Shown here one piece after another: positions 1 through 8,592 of a DNA stretch of 45,918 bases. The stretch is from Trueperaceae bacterium (GTDB lineage: Bacteria; Deinococcota; Deinococci; Deinococcales; Trueperaceae). Under the pieces are notes generated by a model that ran no database searches, was not told where the DNA came from, and was given only the letters and a program-made list of their open reading frames with translations. The DNA lies in NCBI GenBank assembly GCA_020354625.1, contig CP070651.1, positions 2,804,130-2,850,047 on the forward strand, read 5' to 3'. The position numbers and the translations under genes are program-made. Position 1 is the stretch's first letter, and every line of letters begins with the position of its first letter.

Positions 1-1
1 T

Positions 2-1693
2 TACCAGTCGATCATCCGGGGAGGACATATCTTCCTCACCATCCGGCTGGGTGACGGGGCACTCGAAAGCCACGGAGACAAGCTCGACCTCTTGGTCTGC
101 CTGAACCAAGACACCATGAACCGGCACCTCGAGCACATGGGCCCCGGTAGCCGCGTCATCTACAACAGCAACACCATCAAGCCGGGCGAAACCCAAGATG
201 GGGCCTCGCTCTGCCCGATGCCCGTGGTGGAGTTGACGGATGGTAGCAAGAATAAACTCGTCCAGAACACGGTGGCCTTGGGCGTCATCATGTCGCTCCT
301 CGGGCTCGAGTTCGAGGTGCTCGAGGAGGCCTTGACCCTGCAGCTATCGCGCAAGGGCCAAGCGGTGGTCGATGAGAACGTAAGCGTCGCCCGGGCCGGC
401 TATCAGTTCGCCGGTGACAACTTCGAACCGTACCCCTTCTCGGTACCCAGAGGCCCCAAGCCGCTGGCCGTGTGGACCGGCAACGATGCGCTCGCCATGG
501 GCGGCGCGGCCTCTGGGGTGAAGTTCTACTGCGCCTACCCGATGAGCCCCTCTTCTGGGGTCTTGCACTGGATGGCCAAAAACGGCCGCGACCTCGACAT
601 CATGGTGCGCCAGGGCGAGAGCGAGATCGCGGTGGCCAACATGGTGGTCGGGGCGGCGCACACCGGTGTGCGCGCCATGTGTGCGACCTCCGGGGGAGGC
701 TTTGCGCTGATGACCGAGGCGCTGGGGATGGCCGGCATGCTCGAGGTACCCGCCGTATTCATCAACGTGATGCGCGCCGGTCCTTCGACCGGAGTGCCGA
801 CCAAGACCGAGCAGGGGGATCTCTGGCAGGTGCTGGGGGCGAGCCAAGGCGATTTCGAGCGCTTCATCGTGGCTCCCAAGAACCCGCTCGACGCTTTCAA
901 TACCCTGCCCGAGCTGTTCAATTTGACCGATAAGGCCCAATGTCCCGGCATCCTCATCTCGGACCTGCTCATCTCCGAAGGGACCTTCAGCGTCGACCCG
1001 GACGCGATCGACATGCACCCTGCCATCGACCGCGGAGAGCTGATCAACGAACCAGCTCCCGGCAAGAACGGTGGCCTAGCCGACCCCGGCACGCGCGAAG
1101 GGGGCGGCTACAAACGCTATGAGATCACCGAGAGCGGCATCTCCCCACGGGCCATTCCAGGGCTCGCGGGCTACGTCCACGTGGTCGCCACCGACGAGCA
1201 AGACGAGGACGGGGTGCTGATCAGCGACGAGTTCACCAACCCGCACAAGCGGCGCAGCATGGTCGAGAAACGCGCCCGTAAGTTCGTAGGGGTGGCAAGC
1301 GAAGTCGCTCCGCCGGTCCTGGAAGGTCCTGAAGACGCCGAGATCACGCTGGTCGGCTGGGGTTCGACCCACGGTGTCATCAAGGAAGCCGCCGAACAAC
1401 TAGGTGCCAGGGGCATCACCGTCAATCGACTGGCGATCAAGTGGATCGTACCCTTCCATGGAGACGTGGTCGGCGACATCCTCGAAAAAGCTGAGAAGGT
1501 GATCATCGTCGAGAACAACCATTCGGGGCAGTTCGCTCGCTATCTGCGCAGCGAGACCGGCTTCAAGGCGGATGGTCACATCCGAAAGTACGATGGCGAA
1601 CCGTTTATGCCGCACCACATCGTCGACGGCGTCTTGGAACAGGTGGCTGGTAAGACCGACGTGTTCGTCCCTTACCAGGAGTATGTGGTGTGA
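2..1693 (+). CDS. 2-oxoacid:ferredoxin oxidoreductase, fused gamma-alpha subunit (5' partial)
   Basis: Oxidative decarboxylation of a 2-oxoacid (2-oxoglutarate or a related acid) to acyl-CoA with reduction of ferredoxin, together with the beta subunit that follows. The frame is open from base 2. The first residues (YQSIIRGGHIFLTIRLGD, then LDLLVCLNQDTMNRHL) are the gamma-type domain, so the gene starts left of the window and only the N-terminal nucleotide-loop part of that domain is missing. A TTG at 92 is not a credible start because homology runs upstream of it. The alpha pyrimidine-binding domain follows (YPMSPSSG near residue 180, then VRQGESEIAVANMVVGAAHTG and MRAGPSTGVPTKTEQGD), and a transketolase-C-like domain ends the protein. 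It is 66 bp upstream of the beta gene. Family is clear; the exact substrate is not. Confidence 0.93.
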   Translation, partial: YQSIIRGGHIFLTIRLGDGALESHGDKLDLLVCLNQDTMNRHLEHMGPGSRVIYNSNTIKPGETQDGASLCPMPVVELTDGSKNKLVQNTVALGVIMSLLGLEFEVLEEALTLQLSRKGQAVVDENVSVARAGYQFAGDNFEPYPFSVPRGPKPLAVWTGNDALAMGGAASGVKFYCAYPMSPSSGVLHWMAKNGRDLDIMVRQGESEIAVANMVVGAAHTGVRAMCATSGGGFALMTEALGMAGMLEVPAVFINVMRAGPSTGVPTKTEQGDLWQVLGASQGDFERFIVAPKNPLDAFNTLPELFNLTDKAQCPGILISDLLISEGTFSVDPDAIDMHPAIDRGELINEPAPGKNGGLADPGTREGGGYKRYEITESGISPRAIPGLAGYVHVVATDEQDEDGVLISDEFTNPHKRRSMVEKRARKFVGVASEVAPPVLEGPEDAEITLVGWGSTHGVIKEAAEQLGARGITVNRLAIKWIVPFHGDVVGDILEKAEKVIIVENNHSGQFARYLRSETGFKADGHIRKYDGEPFMPHHIVDGVLEQVAGKTDVFVPYQEYVV

Positions 1694-1759
1694 GAAGGCA
1701 CTGTCAAAGCGACGGCACAAGTTTCGATCGGATCAGAATGTTCCCAGGGAGATGGTGAC

Positions 1760-2656
1760 ATGGCGGTATCGACAAACACCGACGCGAGCGCGTTAAAGGC
1801 AAGAGACTTCCAGGGCAAGGTGCGCCCCGACTGGTGCCCGGGCTGCGGGGATTTCGGCGTTCTCAACGCCCTGCAGCGGGCCTGTGCCGAGCTCGGCATT
1901 CTGCCGCACGAACTCTTGGTGGTAAGCGGCATCGGTTGTTCCTCGAACTTCCCCGGCTTTTTCAACGCCTACGGGGTACACAGCCTGCACGGGCGCGCTC
2001 TGGCGGTAGCGACGGGAGCCAAGATGGCCAACCATGAACTGAACGTGGTGGTCACCGGCGGTGACGGGGACGGCTACGGCATCGGCGGCAACCACTTCAC
2101 CCACACGGCGCGCCGCAATGTCGACCTGACCTACCTCGTCATGAACAACCAGATCTACGGCCTGACCACCGGACAACTCTCCCCGACCAGCACCGAGGGG
2201 ATGCAGACCAAGAGCAGTCCCTTCGGCAGCGTCGAGCGCCCTGTGAACCCCACCACGGCGGCGATCATGAACGGCGCCACCTTCGTTGCGCGGGGCTTCA
2301 GCGGTCACGGGCCGCACCTGGTCGAGTTGATGAAACAGGCGATCCAACACAGGGGCTTCGCCCACATCGACATCTTCAGCCCCTGCGTGACCTTCAACCA
2401 CGACAACGACTACCCGTTTTTCAGGGAGCGGGTCAAGGCGCTCGAGGACGAAGGCCACGACCCGAGCGACTGGAAGGCCGCCTGCGAAAAGGCTATGGTC
2501 TGGGACGACACCATCTACACCGGGCTCTTTTTCAAGGCTGAAGGTGTACCGACTCTGGGTAGGAAGGAACCGGTCTTGGCAGGCGGGCCGCTGGCCCACC
2601 ACCCGCTCGGCTTGAGCGAAGAACAGGCGCAAAAGATCCTGAAGCGGATGTTGTAG
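1760..2656 (+). CDS. 2-oxoacid:ferredoxin oxidoreductase, beta subunit
   Basis: Thiamine-diphosphate subunit that pairs with the fused gamma-alpha subunit upstream. The 298 aa length is normal for two-subunit KorB/PorB-type enzymes. WCPGCGDFG (C26, C29), the IGCSS cysteine (C60) and a late SPCVTF cysteine fit the four ligands of the single [4Fe-4S] cluster of this family. GGDGDGYGIGGNH followed by MNNQIYGLTTGQ is the TPP/Mg motif. The ATG at 1760 follows a GGGAGATG ribosome site. Both subunits were probably made from one message. The enzyme is cytoplasmic and would feed CoA esters and reduced ferredoxin to central metabolism. 2-oxoglutarate is a common substrate for this architecture, but pyruvate or branched-chain acids cannot be excluded. 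Confidence 0.93.
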   Translation: MAVSTNTDASALKARDFQGKVRPDWCPGCGDFGVLNALQRACAELGILPHELLVVSGIGCSSNFPGFFNAYGVHSLHGRALAVATGAKMANHELNVVVTGGDGDGYGIGGNHFTHTARRNVDLTYLVMNNQIYGLTTGQLSPTSTEGMQTKSSPFGSVERPVNPTTAAIMNGATFVARGFSGHGPHLVELMKQAIQHRGFAHIDIFSPCVTFNHDNDYPFFRERVKALEDEGHDPSDWKAACEKAMVWDDTIYTGLFFKAEGVPTLGRKEPVLAGGPLAHHPLGLSEEQAQKILKRML

Positions 2657-2697
2657 CCTTACCTCTGTTCAAACCGTAGAAGTCACCCGTACCAGGT

Positions 2698-2714
2698 GTG
2701 AGCGGGACGCTCAC
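2698..2714 (+). terminator. Small hairpin after the oxidoreductase pair
   Basis: A perfect 7-bp stem (GTGAGCG / CGCTCAC) with a GGA loop lies 41 bp after the beta-subunit stop and 60 bp before the SDR start. No T tract follows. It could be a weak terminator or attenuator between the two units; the evidence is only the palindrome. Confidence 0.3.
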
Positions 2715-2773
2715 TCACTCGTTGGAGACGTCGGCAAATAGCTACAGAACGTCCGACTTCATGAAGGGAGATC

Positions 2774-3574
2774 GTGAAGCAAACAGAAGTGGAGTTTCAG
2801 AACAAGGTCGCGCTCGTCACCGGCGGCGCCATGGGTATCGGTGAGGGGGTGGCCAGGCTCTTGGCCGAGCGCGGCGCCAACGTGGCTATCGTCGACAGGG
2901 CAGCAGAGGCCGCTCATAGCGTGGCGCGCGAGATCATCGAGCAGGGAGGCGTAGCCCAGGTCATCACCGCCGACCTGGCCAAGGCCGAGGAGTGCCAACG
3001 CGCGGTTTCAGAAACCGTGAGGGCTTTCGGCAGGCTCGATATCGTGTCCAACAACGCAGGCATCCAACGCTACGGTACCGTCGAATCGACCCCGGAATCA
3101 GTCTGGGACGAGGTGATGGATGTCAACCTGAAAAGCGTCTACCTCGTTTGCCACTACGCCATGAAGCACCTGAAAGCCACTCGAGGGGCAGTCGTCAATA
3201 TGGCGTCGGTGCAGGCTTTTGGGACCCAGCAAAATGTGGTGGCCTACGCCACCTCCAAAAACGCTCTGGTGGGCCTTACCAAAAGCATGGCACTCGATCA
3301 TGCTCGAGACGGCGTCCGCGTCAACTGCGTGGCACCGGGCTCGGTCGACACTCCGATGCTGCGTTGGGCCCTGTCGCTCGACCCGGACCCGGAAGGGCTG
3401 CAACAAGTGGTGAACGACATGCACCCACTCGGTCGCATCGCCACCCCCCGCGAGGTCGCGGAAGTGGTCGCTTTCCTGGCCTCAGAGCGTGCCTCGTTCG
3501 TCACAGGAGCGACCTACCTCGTCGACGGTGGGCTGCTGCTGCCGCTCGGGGGCGCACCAAAGGCAGAGAAATGA
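2774..3574 (+). CDS. Short-chain dehydrogenase/reductase (SDR)
   Basis: Classical SDR oxidoreductase of 266 aa acting on an unidentified alcohol or sugar. Visible motifs in order: cofactor loop TGGAMGIG (residues 16-23), D41 after beta-2 (IVDRAAEA), which favours NAD(H), NNAG (93-96), catalytic S145, Y158 and K162 (YATSK), and the C-terminal VDGG. The start is GTG at 2774 behind AAGGGAG; an ATG at 2761 is out of frame. The stop overlaps the start of the next gene (ATGA), so the two are translationally coupled and the downstream protein probably works on the same substrate. Confidence 0.9.
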   Translation: MKQTEVEFQNKVALVTGGAMGIGEGVARLLAERGANVAIVDRAAEAAHSVAREIIEQGGVAQVITADLAKAEECQRAVSETVRAFGRLDIVSNNAGIQRYGTVESTPESVWDEVMDVNLKSVYLVCHYAMKHLKATRGAVVNMASVQAFGTQQNVVAYATSKNALVGLTKSMALDHARDGVRVNCVAPGSVDTPMLRWALSLDPDPEGLQQVVNDMHPLGRIATPREVAEVVAFLASERASFVTGATYLVDGGLLLPLGGAPKAEK

Positions 3575-4662
3575 AAAGGGATATGAAGCGCTGGCTCCTC
3601 GAAAACGACAAGGTACGGGTGGGTGTCACCGAGGAGGGCGGTCACTTGGGCCCTGTGGCCTTCCGAACCGAACGAGGCGAGATCGCACCGATGCACGTCG
3701 CCCCCTGGGCCGGAGAAACCCTTAGCCCAGACATCCCTCCGATCTTGCAGATCCTACAGGGCGACTTCTTTTGCGCCCCCTTCAGCGACAGCGATCTCAT
3801 CCCGGATGAAGATCGCCCCCACGGCACCACCGCCAACGACCGCTGGCGAGAGGTCGCCATTCGCGACGACCGGCTCACGCTCGAGCTCGCCAAACGGGTA
3901 ATGGGCGCGATGGTGCAAAAACACCTCCACATTCGCCCCGGCGAGTGCATGGTCTACCAGCAGCACGACTTTATCGGGGGCGACGGGGCATTGCCCGTGG
4001 GGCACCACGCCATGTTGCGCGTGCCGGAGACCGTCACTCTCAGCTTTTCGAAGTGGCTTTTTGGCGCGACTCCACCGGCACCGGTCGAAACCCCCCCGGC
4101 AGGCCGCTCCCTTCTGGGCTACCCGCAACGGTTCGAAGATCTCGCCCACGTCGAGTTGGCTGACGGTTCCGTGGCGGACATGAGCCGCTATCCGACCCTA
4201 GAGCGGCACGAAGACCTCTTGATGGTCATCGCTGACCCCTCTCTCCCCTTCGCCTGGTCGGCCGTCACCGCGCCCGAGCACGGCTGGGTCTGGTTTAGCC
4301 TCAAATCCCCCCGAACGCTGCGCGGAACCATGCTCTGGCTAAGCCACGGTGGGCGCGACTATCCACCCTTCTCGGGGAGGCACACCCATGTACTCGGCGT
4401 CGAGGAGGTCACGAGCTACTTCCACCTCGGTCACCGGGCCTCGGTCGAAGCCAATGCGTTTTCGGATCGAGGCGTTCCCACGGCGCTTACCCTCTCTCCA
4501 GACCAGACACTCAGCATCCGCTACGCTTTTGGGCTCGTCACCATCCCACCCCAATTCGAATCCGTGAAGGCGATCGAAGCCCACCCAGGTGGTGTCTTAT
4601 TGAGAGGAAACCAGGGTCTGGAGGTCTTCACCCCTTGCGATCTCGGCTTCATTACAGGGTGA
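3571..4662 (+). CDS. Unrecognised protein coupled to the SDR; possibly mutarotase-like
   Basis: A 363-aa protein I do not recognise with certainty. It starts at ATG 3571, overlapping the SDR stop by 4 nt, which fixes the start and implies coupled translation. There is no signal peptide or membrane segment. The opening (WLLENDKVRVGVTEEGGHLG), the many beta-strand-like stretches and scattered His/Glu residues resemble galactose-mutarotase-type sugar-binding beta-sandwich proteins; that is inference from pattern, not a domain match. Its TGA stop lies in the first heptamer of the H7 repeat that begins here. A role in sugar or sugar-acid handling beside the SDR is the simplest guess. Confidence 0.6.
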   Translation: MKRDMKRWLLENDKVRVGVTEEGGHLGPVAFRTERGEIAPMHVAPWAGETLSPDIPPILQILQGDFFCAPFSDSDLIPDEDRPHGTTANDRWREVAIRDDRLTLELAKRVMGAMVQKHLHIRPGECMVYQQHDFIGGDGALPVGHHAMLRVPETVTLSFSKWLFGATPPAPVETPPAGRSLLGYPQRFEDLAHVELADGSVADMSRYPTLERHEDLLMVIADPSLPFAWSAVTAPEHGWVWFSLKSPRTLRGTMLWLSHGGRDYPPFSGRHTHVLGVEEVTSYFHLGHRASVEANAFSDRGVPTALTLSPDQTLSIRYAFGLVTIPPQFESVKAIEAHPGGVLLRGNQGLEVFTPCDLGFITG

Positions 4663-4873
4663 TGAGTGATGAGAGATGAGAGATGAGTAGGGTAACGAAT
4701 CGAGTAATGGGAAATGGGTGATGGGGAATGGGTAAAAGGCCTGCGAATGGCGCGGTTCAGCCGCATGTGTTCGCAACACCCATCACTCATTACTCATTAC
4801 CCATCACCTCTCTTTCAGACGCTGTAACCAGAGCAGACTAGCTCGAGCACGACCTTTCGCAGCTCTTATCACC
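4660..4873 (+). repeat. H7 composite heptamer repeat, copy A
   Basis: Fills the gap between two convergent genes. The left part is a run of RATGRGT-like 7-mers on the + strand (gatgagt, gatgaga, then aatggga, aatgggt, gatgggg, aatgggt). A core at about 4740-4776 contains CGCGGTTCAGCCGCATGTG and ends in TTCGCAACACCC. A block of reverse-orientation 7-mers (acccatcactcattactc) ends at 4808. A second core contains AGAGCAGACTAGCTCGAG and ACCTTTCGCAGC, then a decayed last array. Module order matches copies C and E. The gene upstream ends in the first 7-mer; the AI-2E-type gene ends 2 bp beyond. Confidence 0.85.
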
Positions 4874-4874
4874 G

Positions 4875-5954
4875 TCAGGTTTGCTGCTGGTACCAATCGC
4901 TTGTCTTGTAGTAGTCCCGGTAGAGGAGCTGCAAGAAGGCCACCGTGGGGATCGACAGCAAGACGCCCCAAAATCCGAGCAGACCTCCACCGATGATCAC
5001 AGCCGAAAGGATCGCCACGGGGTGGACATCCACTCCTTTCGACAACAACATCGGCCCCAACAAGTTCCCATCGAGCTGTTCGATCACGCTCATCACCACC
5101 AACACCACGAGCGCCAGCTGCCAACTCACGGTCAGGGCCATCAGCGTCTCGATCAAGGTTGAAATCAACGGTCCGACATAGGGAACGGGATTGAGAAGGG
5201 CGTTGATCAGACCGAGCGCGGCGGCGTTGGGAACACCGAGTAGCGAGAGCACCAGCCAGGCGACAAAAAACATGATCGTCGCTTCGAGCAACTTGGCGCG
5301 ACAGTAGCCGCCCACAGCGCTGTCGAGCTTCCCGGCGAGTTCTCTGACCACGCCTTGGTGGCGCTTCGGGAAGAGTTCGTAGAGGCTCTGGCGAATCACC
5401 GGGAACCCTGCAACGGTAAAGCCGATGAACACGAACAGGATGAAGAGGTTGAAAAGGTTCTGCAAGAAACCCTGGGTGCCCTGCAGGAGCGAGTTGACGA
5501 GGCCGTTGGCATTCGCCTCGAGCCAGGTCACCAGATTCTGCTGTGCCCGGTCCCAGAAAGCGATCAGGTCCTGCTGGTTGCGGGTGATCAGGTTCTGGAG
5601 CCAGGCAGGGGCGTCGGTCTGCAACCAGTCTGGAATCTGCGTCAGCATCTGACCCAAGGTCACCGGCAACTGAGCCAGGTCGATCAGGATGCGGCTGAGC
5701 AGAAACATGGCGACCACTACCAGAACCACCAAGATGCTCATAGCGAGGGCGACGCCTAGGCTGCGCCGGACTTTCCTGCGCTCGAGCCAGAGCAGGAATG
5801 GATCGACCAGGTAGGCGACCAAGAATGCGATGAGAAAACTCCGCCAGGCCAGCTGCGTCCGGCTCAGCACCACAAAGAGCAAGACCAGGCCGAGAGCGAT
5901 CAAGAGGGTACGCAGGTAGACGTTCTGCCAGATTCGTAAAAAGCCGTCTACCAT
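4875..5954 (-). CDS. AI-2E family transporter (PerM/TqsA-like permease)
   Basis: Integral membrane protein of 359 aa, the usual size for the UPF0118/AI-2E exporter family. Hydrophobic segments are visible near residues 14-30, 37-55, 67-92, then after a roughly 100-residue extracytoplasmic amphipathic stretch (LPDW/W-rich) at about 165-190, 215-245, 250-285 and 300-335. Family members export diverse small solutes or exchange ions; autoinducer-2 export is established for only some, so the substrate is unknown. ATG 5954 has no Shine-Dalgarno sequence but a strong promoter directly upstream, indicating a leaderless message. The stop lies 2 bp from H7 copy A. Confidence 0.88.
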   Translation of the reverse strand: MVDGFLRIWQNVYLRTLLIALGLVLLFVVLSRTQLAWRSFLIAFLVAYLVDPFLLWLERRKVRRSLGVALAMSILVVLVVVAMFLLSRILIDLAQLPVTLGQMLTQIPDWLQTDAPAWLQNLITRNQQDLIAFWDRAQQNLVTWLEANANGLVNSLLQGTQGFLQNLFNLFILFVFIGFTVAGFPVIRQSLYELFPKRHQGVVRELAGKLDSAVGGYCRAKLLEATIMFFVAWLVLSLLGVPNAAALGLINALLNPVPYVGPLISTLIETLMALTVSWQLALVVLVVMSVIEQLDGNLLGPMLLSKGVDVHPVAILSAVIIGGGLLGFWGVLLSIPTVAFLQLLYRDYYKTSDWYQQQT

Positions 5955-5989
5955 CCGCCCATTATAGGGGATCGCTTCATCTCTGTCCT
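5955..5989 (-). promoter_or_regulatory. Leaderless promoter of the AI-2E-type gene
   Basis: Read on the minus strand: AGGACA (-35 at 5984-5989), a 17-nt spacer, a perfect TATAAT (-10 at 5961-5966), 6 nt (GGGCGG), then the ATG. Transcription should begin at or next to the A of the start codon, so the mRNA has no 5' leader and no ribosome site. Confidence 0.6.
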
Positions 5990-6053
5990 ACAGTAGTTCG
6001 GCTCGGTTTCGCCAACCCACCTCGTAGGAGATGACCTATGGCTACCTCGTCTC

Positions 6054-6166
6054 TAAGGACCTCAAACTTAAGGCGAGCGGAGCGAGGTTGGACCGCGGCC
6101 GCCCGCAGGGCGCAGGCTCGGCGCTTCGCTGACCCAATTCTGCAAACATAACTTGATGTGCTTAAA
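6054..6166 (-). mobile_element. M element copy 1 (MITE-like, inverted)
   Basis: A 113-bp non-coding element. Read on the minus strand it starts TTTAAGCACATCAAGTTATG, continues through TTTGCAGAATTGG and AACCTCGCTCCGCTCG, and ends CTTAAGTTTGAGGTCCTTA. The two ends are imperfect inverted repeats (TAAGCACATCAA against TAAGGACCTCAA). The same ends and internal blocks occur in copies 2 (8593) and 3 (12600). It holds no ORF, so mobility would need a transposase elsewhere. It sits between the AI-2E-type start and the carbamoylase stop. Confidence 0.65.
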
Positions 6167-6178
6167 GACCACTCGGGG

Positions 6179-7420
6179 TCAACGCTTCGAGATCCAATCC
6201 ATCGTCTTCGAGGCGAGCCTGTCCATGGCCGCCACCGAGAGCTCGATATGCTCTTCTTTGCTGTCCTCGATCTTGTTGTGCGAGATCCCGTGGAGGCTCT
6301 GCAGAAACATCATCACCGTGGGCACGCCGGCGCGGGCCACTTCAGCGGCATCGTGCAGCGGTCCGCTCGGAAGCCGGTGGCTCACGCCGCAGGTCTCACG
6401 GATGGCCGCGTCGCAGAGATCGATGAGGCCGGGATCGAAGAGCACCGGATCGATCTGCCAGAGGCGATTCCAAGCGACGCCGACGTTGCCCTCTTCGGCA
6501 AAACGCTCGCTCGCCTCTTTCGCCTCCTTGAGCATCTGGGCCAAGGCGGCACCGTCGAGGTGTCTTTGATCCAAGGTGATCTGGCACTCCTCGACCACGC
6601 TGGTGACGATACCTGGCTTGGTCACGCAACTGCCGATGGTACAGACCCCACCGTTGCGGTCGGTGATGCGGTAGATCTCCTGGGACATCTTGCCGGCGGC
6701 CAGAAACGCGTCACGCCGCCGGTCCATCGGTGTAGAGCCCGAGTGAGCCGCCTGACCACTGAAGGCCATGGCGTGGCGTTCGACACCGAAGGTGCCGAGC
6801 ACTACACCGAGCGGGAGGTCGAGGTCGAGCAACACAGGGCCCTGTTCGATGTGGAGCTCGAGATAGGCCGCGGCGTTGGTAAACTCCTTCCCCGACTCGA
6901 GTACTCGCTCGAAGTCGACGCCGTACTCCCTTACGGCATCGGGGAGGGCGATGCCGTCTCTATCCACCAGCCCACGCGCCTCGTCCATATCCAAAAAACC
7001 CGAGGCGGCACTCGAACCGAACAGGCTCTTGCCGAAACGGGCTCCTTCTTCATCGGCCCAATCGACCAGCCTCACGGTCACCGGCGGCCTGCCGCCGTAT
7101 TCATCGGTAAGCCGCCGCAAGATCTCGACGCCCGCCAGGGTGTTGAGACAACCGTCGAGCCAACCTCCGTTGGGAACAGAATCCATGTGTCCACCGATCA
7201 ACAGCGCCCGGTCGGATTCTCCCTCCATGGTGGCCCAGAGGTTGGCGGCTTCATCCTGGTGAATCTCGAGCGGGAGCGCCTCGAGCTTGCTACGCAGCCA
7301 CTTACGGGACTCGGCCCAGGTCGGGGTAAAGGCGACGCGCTGGGCGCCGTCCGCATCAGCTGTGAACGACCGCAAGTCCTTGAGTTCTTCGACGGTGCGT
7401 TTGGGTTGGACGCTGGCCAT
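6179..7420 (-). CDS. Zn-dependent hydantoinase/carbamoylase family amidase (HyuC/AllC-like)
   Basis: M20-type binuclear metallohydrolase of 413 aa that removes a carbamoyl or amide group from N-carbamoyl-amino acids, beta-ureidopropionate or allantoate, releasing ammonia and CO2. Metal-site motifs: GGHMDSVPNGGWLDG (H78, D89), DWADEEGARFG (E124/E125), a central LELHIEQGP with the dimerisation segment after it (GQAAHSGSTPMDRR) and the C-terminal SLHGISHNKIED histidines. ATG 7420 is preceded by GAGGAGGACATC. It stands alone on the minus strand. Which family substrate is used cannot be read from the sequence; several amide hydrolases elsewhere in the window suggest nitrogen scavenging from ureido or amide compounds. 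Confidence 0.88.
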   Translation of the reverse strand: MASVQPKRTVEELKDLRSFTADADGAQRVAFTPTWAESRKWLRSKLEALPLEIHQDEAANLWATMEGESDRALLIGGHMDSVPNGGWLDGCLNTLAGVEILRRLTDEYGGRPPVTVRLVDWADEEGARFGKSLFGSSAASGFLDMDEARGLVDRDGIALPDAVREYGVDFERVLESGKEFTNAAAYLELHIEQGPVLLDLDLPLGVVLGTFGVERHAMAFSGQAAHSGSTPMDRRRDAFLAAGKMSQEIYRITDRNGGVCTIGSCVTKPGIVTSVVEECQITLDQRHLDGAALAQMLKEAKEASERFAEEGNVGVAWNRLWQIDPVLFDPGLIDLCDAAIRETCGVSHRLPSGPLHDAAEVARAGVPTVMMFLQSLHGISHNKIEDSKEEHIELSVAAMDRLASKTMDWISKR

Positions 7421-7496
7421 GATGTCCTCCTCATCTAGCGCGGTGATAGTAGGTCAAGTGTACCGTCGTAACGAGTGTGTGCGAAAGTGCCCGGGT

Positions 7497-7707
7497 TGAG
7501 AACTGCAAAAGGTCGTGCTCGAGCTAGCCTGCTCTGGTTGTGGTGTCTGAAAAAGAGGTGATGGGTGATGAGTAATGCGTGATGGGTACCTCAAAGGGTA
7601 GGGGTCCAGCCGTTCCCGAGCACGTCACCCACGCATTCCCCATTTCCCATTACCCATTACCCGATTCATCGCCCTACTCATCACTCATGACTGCTCACTC
7701 ATCACCG
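7497..7707 (-). repeat. H7 composite heptamer repeat, copy B
   Basis: Minus-oriented copy lying 3' of the VapC-like gene. On the + strand it begins with the second core (AAGGTCGTGCTCGAGCTAGC, CTGCTCTGG), then GGTGATGGGTGATGAG 7-mers, a core of different sequence at about 7590-7635, then reverse 7-mers (attccccatttcccattacc) and a last array ending at 7705. The VapC-like stop is 2 bp further on. The 50-bp second core is nearly identical to that of copy A. Confidence 0.8.
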
Positions 7708-7708
7708 C

Positions 7709-8143
7709 TTAGTTGAGACCGCCATCGCTCGCCGGAATACCTAGGGCGTGCGCGGCCTGGATCAACTTCCGGTCGAGCGAGTAGATCTCGGCACCGTGCC
7801 TCTTGGCCACAGCGAGGTGCAAGGCATCCGAGGTGCGAAGCTCGAGCGAGGGATGAGCGAGGAGGAGCCGTGAAGCGAGTTCGAACTCGTAGGCTCCCAG
7901 CGGAAGCAGCGTGAACGCCTTTTCGATATCCATCTCCAGGGCTTCTACCAGCGCGCTCACAGCTTGCTCAGAGAGGAGTTTCAACCTCAGGGCCCGGGCC
8001 AGTGTGCTGGCGAACTCGGTTTGGGTCCACACGCTAAGGCAGAGCCGGCCCACCGGAGCATTTTTCAGCGCGGTCTCGACGGCTCGGCTACTCGGCTCCT
8101 CGAGATAGTAGGGGATCAAAAAGCTGGTATCGAGGTAGATCAA
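7709..8143 (-). CDS. PIN-domain toxin (VapC-like)
   Basis: Toxin of a type II toxin-antitoxin pair; PIN proteins are Mg-dependent endoribonucleases that usually cleave tRNA or rRNA. The 144 aa protein has the family's acidic residues: D4 in MIYLDTSFLIPYYL, E43 in QTEFASTLAR, D105 in LRTSDALHLAVA and D119 in IYSLDRKL. The start is TTG at 8143, directly abutting the antitoxin stop, so the two are one transcript with coupled translation. No transmembrane part. Assignment to VapC is by fold motifs and context with a Phd-like partner. Confidence 0.88.
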   Translation of the reverse strand: MIYLDTSFLIPYYLEEPSSRAVETALKNAPVGRLCLSVWTQTEFASTLARALRLKLLSEQAVSALVEALEMDIEKAFTLLPLGAYEFELASRLLLAHPSLELRTSDALHLAVAKRHGAEIYSLDRKLIQAAHALGIPASDGGLN

Positions 8144-8371
8144 TCAATACCTGGCCTCACTGCGCATCGTCAAAAGCCCCTCGAAGAGGCTGGCCTCGAG
8201 CCGGCCATGCTCTCGCCTGAAATCGGCGCGCGAGGGCAGGGGCTGCTTGAGTCTGGACATGACGATCACCGGTTTCCCCCGGCGGGTAATGGTCACGTCC
8301 TCCCCCGCTTCTACACGCCTGATGATCTCGCTCAGCTTGGCTTTGGCTTCTGCAACGCTTACCTCTACCAC
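8144..8371 (-). CDS. Phd/YefM-type antitoxin of the PIN toxin
   Basis: A 75-aa antitoxin. The N-terminal 45 residues (SVAEAKAKLSEIIRRVEAGE, then VTITRRGKPVIVMSR) are a typical Phd/YefM DNA-binding fold; the C-terminal part (SRADFRREHGRLEASLFEGL) should wrap the toxin. Start GTG 8371 lies behind TAGGAGACCCG. It comes first in the pair, as usual for autoregulated modules, and its stop touches the toxin start. Confidence 0.88.
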   Translation of the reverse strand: MVEVSVAEAKAKLSEIIRRVEAGEDVTITRRGKPVIVMSRLKQPLPSRADFRREHGRLEASLFEGLLTMRSEARY

Positions 8372-8592
8372 CGGGTCTCCTAGCTCACGTATCGCTGGAA
8401 CAGATGTCGAAGACGGTTTGGTCTAGCTTAGCACGCGCCTACCGGAACATCTGCCTATCTCACCCTGCTTCGCCAAATCTGGTCGCAAATACTAAACCAG
8501 CTTTCAGTGCACTTGTCACGCAAACTGAATGCATTTGCTTAACCTCGCTCTACTCGGGTGATCTTGGCAGTGCCAAGATCACCGAAAGGCGG
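8372..8592. other. Gene-free stretch with palindrome and partial M-like module
   Basis: No supported gene between the antitoxin start and the BrnT-like gene. The right half (about 8538-8592) holds AACCTCGCTCTACTCG followed by a 27-bp perfect palindrome, the same order of parts as inside M copy 2, so it looks like the remnant of another M-type element. Nothing else is recognisable in 8400-8535 beyond the likely promoter region of the antitoxin. Confidence 0.5.
8557..8583. repeat. 27-bp perfect palindrome
   Basis: Arms of 13 bp (GGTGATCTTGGCA / TGCCAAGATCACC) around a single G. It lies 9 bp before M copy 2 and after AACCTCGCTCTACTCG, the same block that precedes the internal hairpin of M copy 2. 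It would form a strong hairpin in RNA of either strand; a terminator for upstream reading or an element end are the likeliest roles. Confidence 0.6.

Noticed and set aside
6158-7438. 426-codon open frame on the plus strand opposite the carbamoylase-type gene
   Set aside because: It is the antisense image of a gene with clear metal-site motifs; long antisense frames are common in GC-rich DNA, and its translation shows no family pattern.
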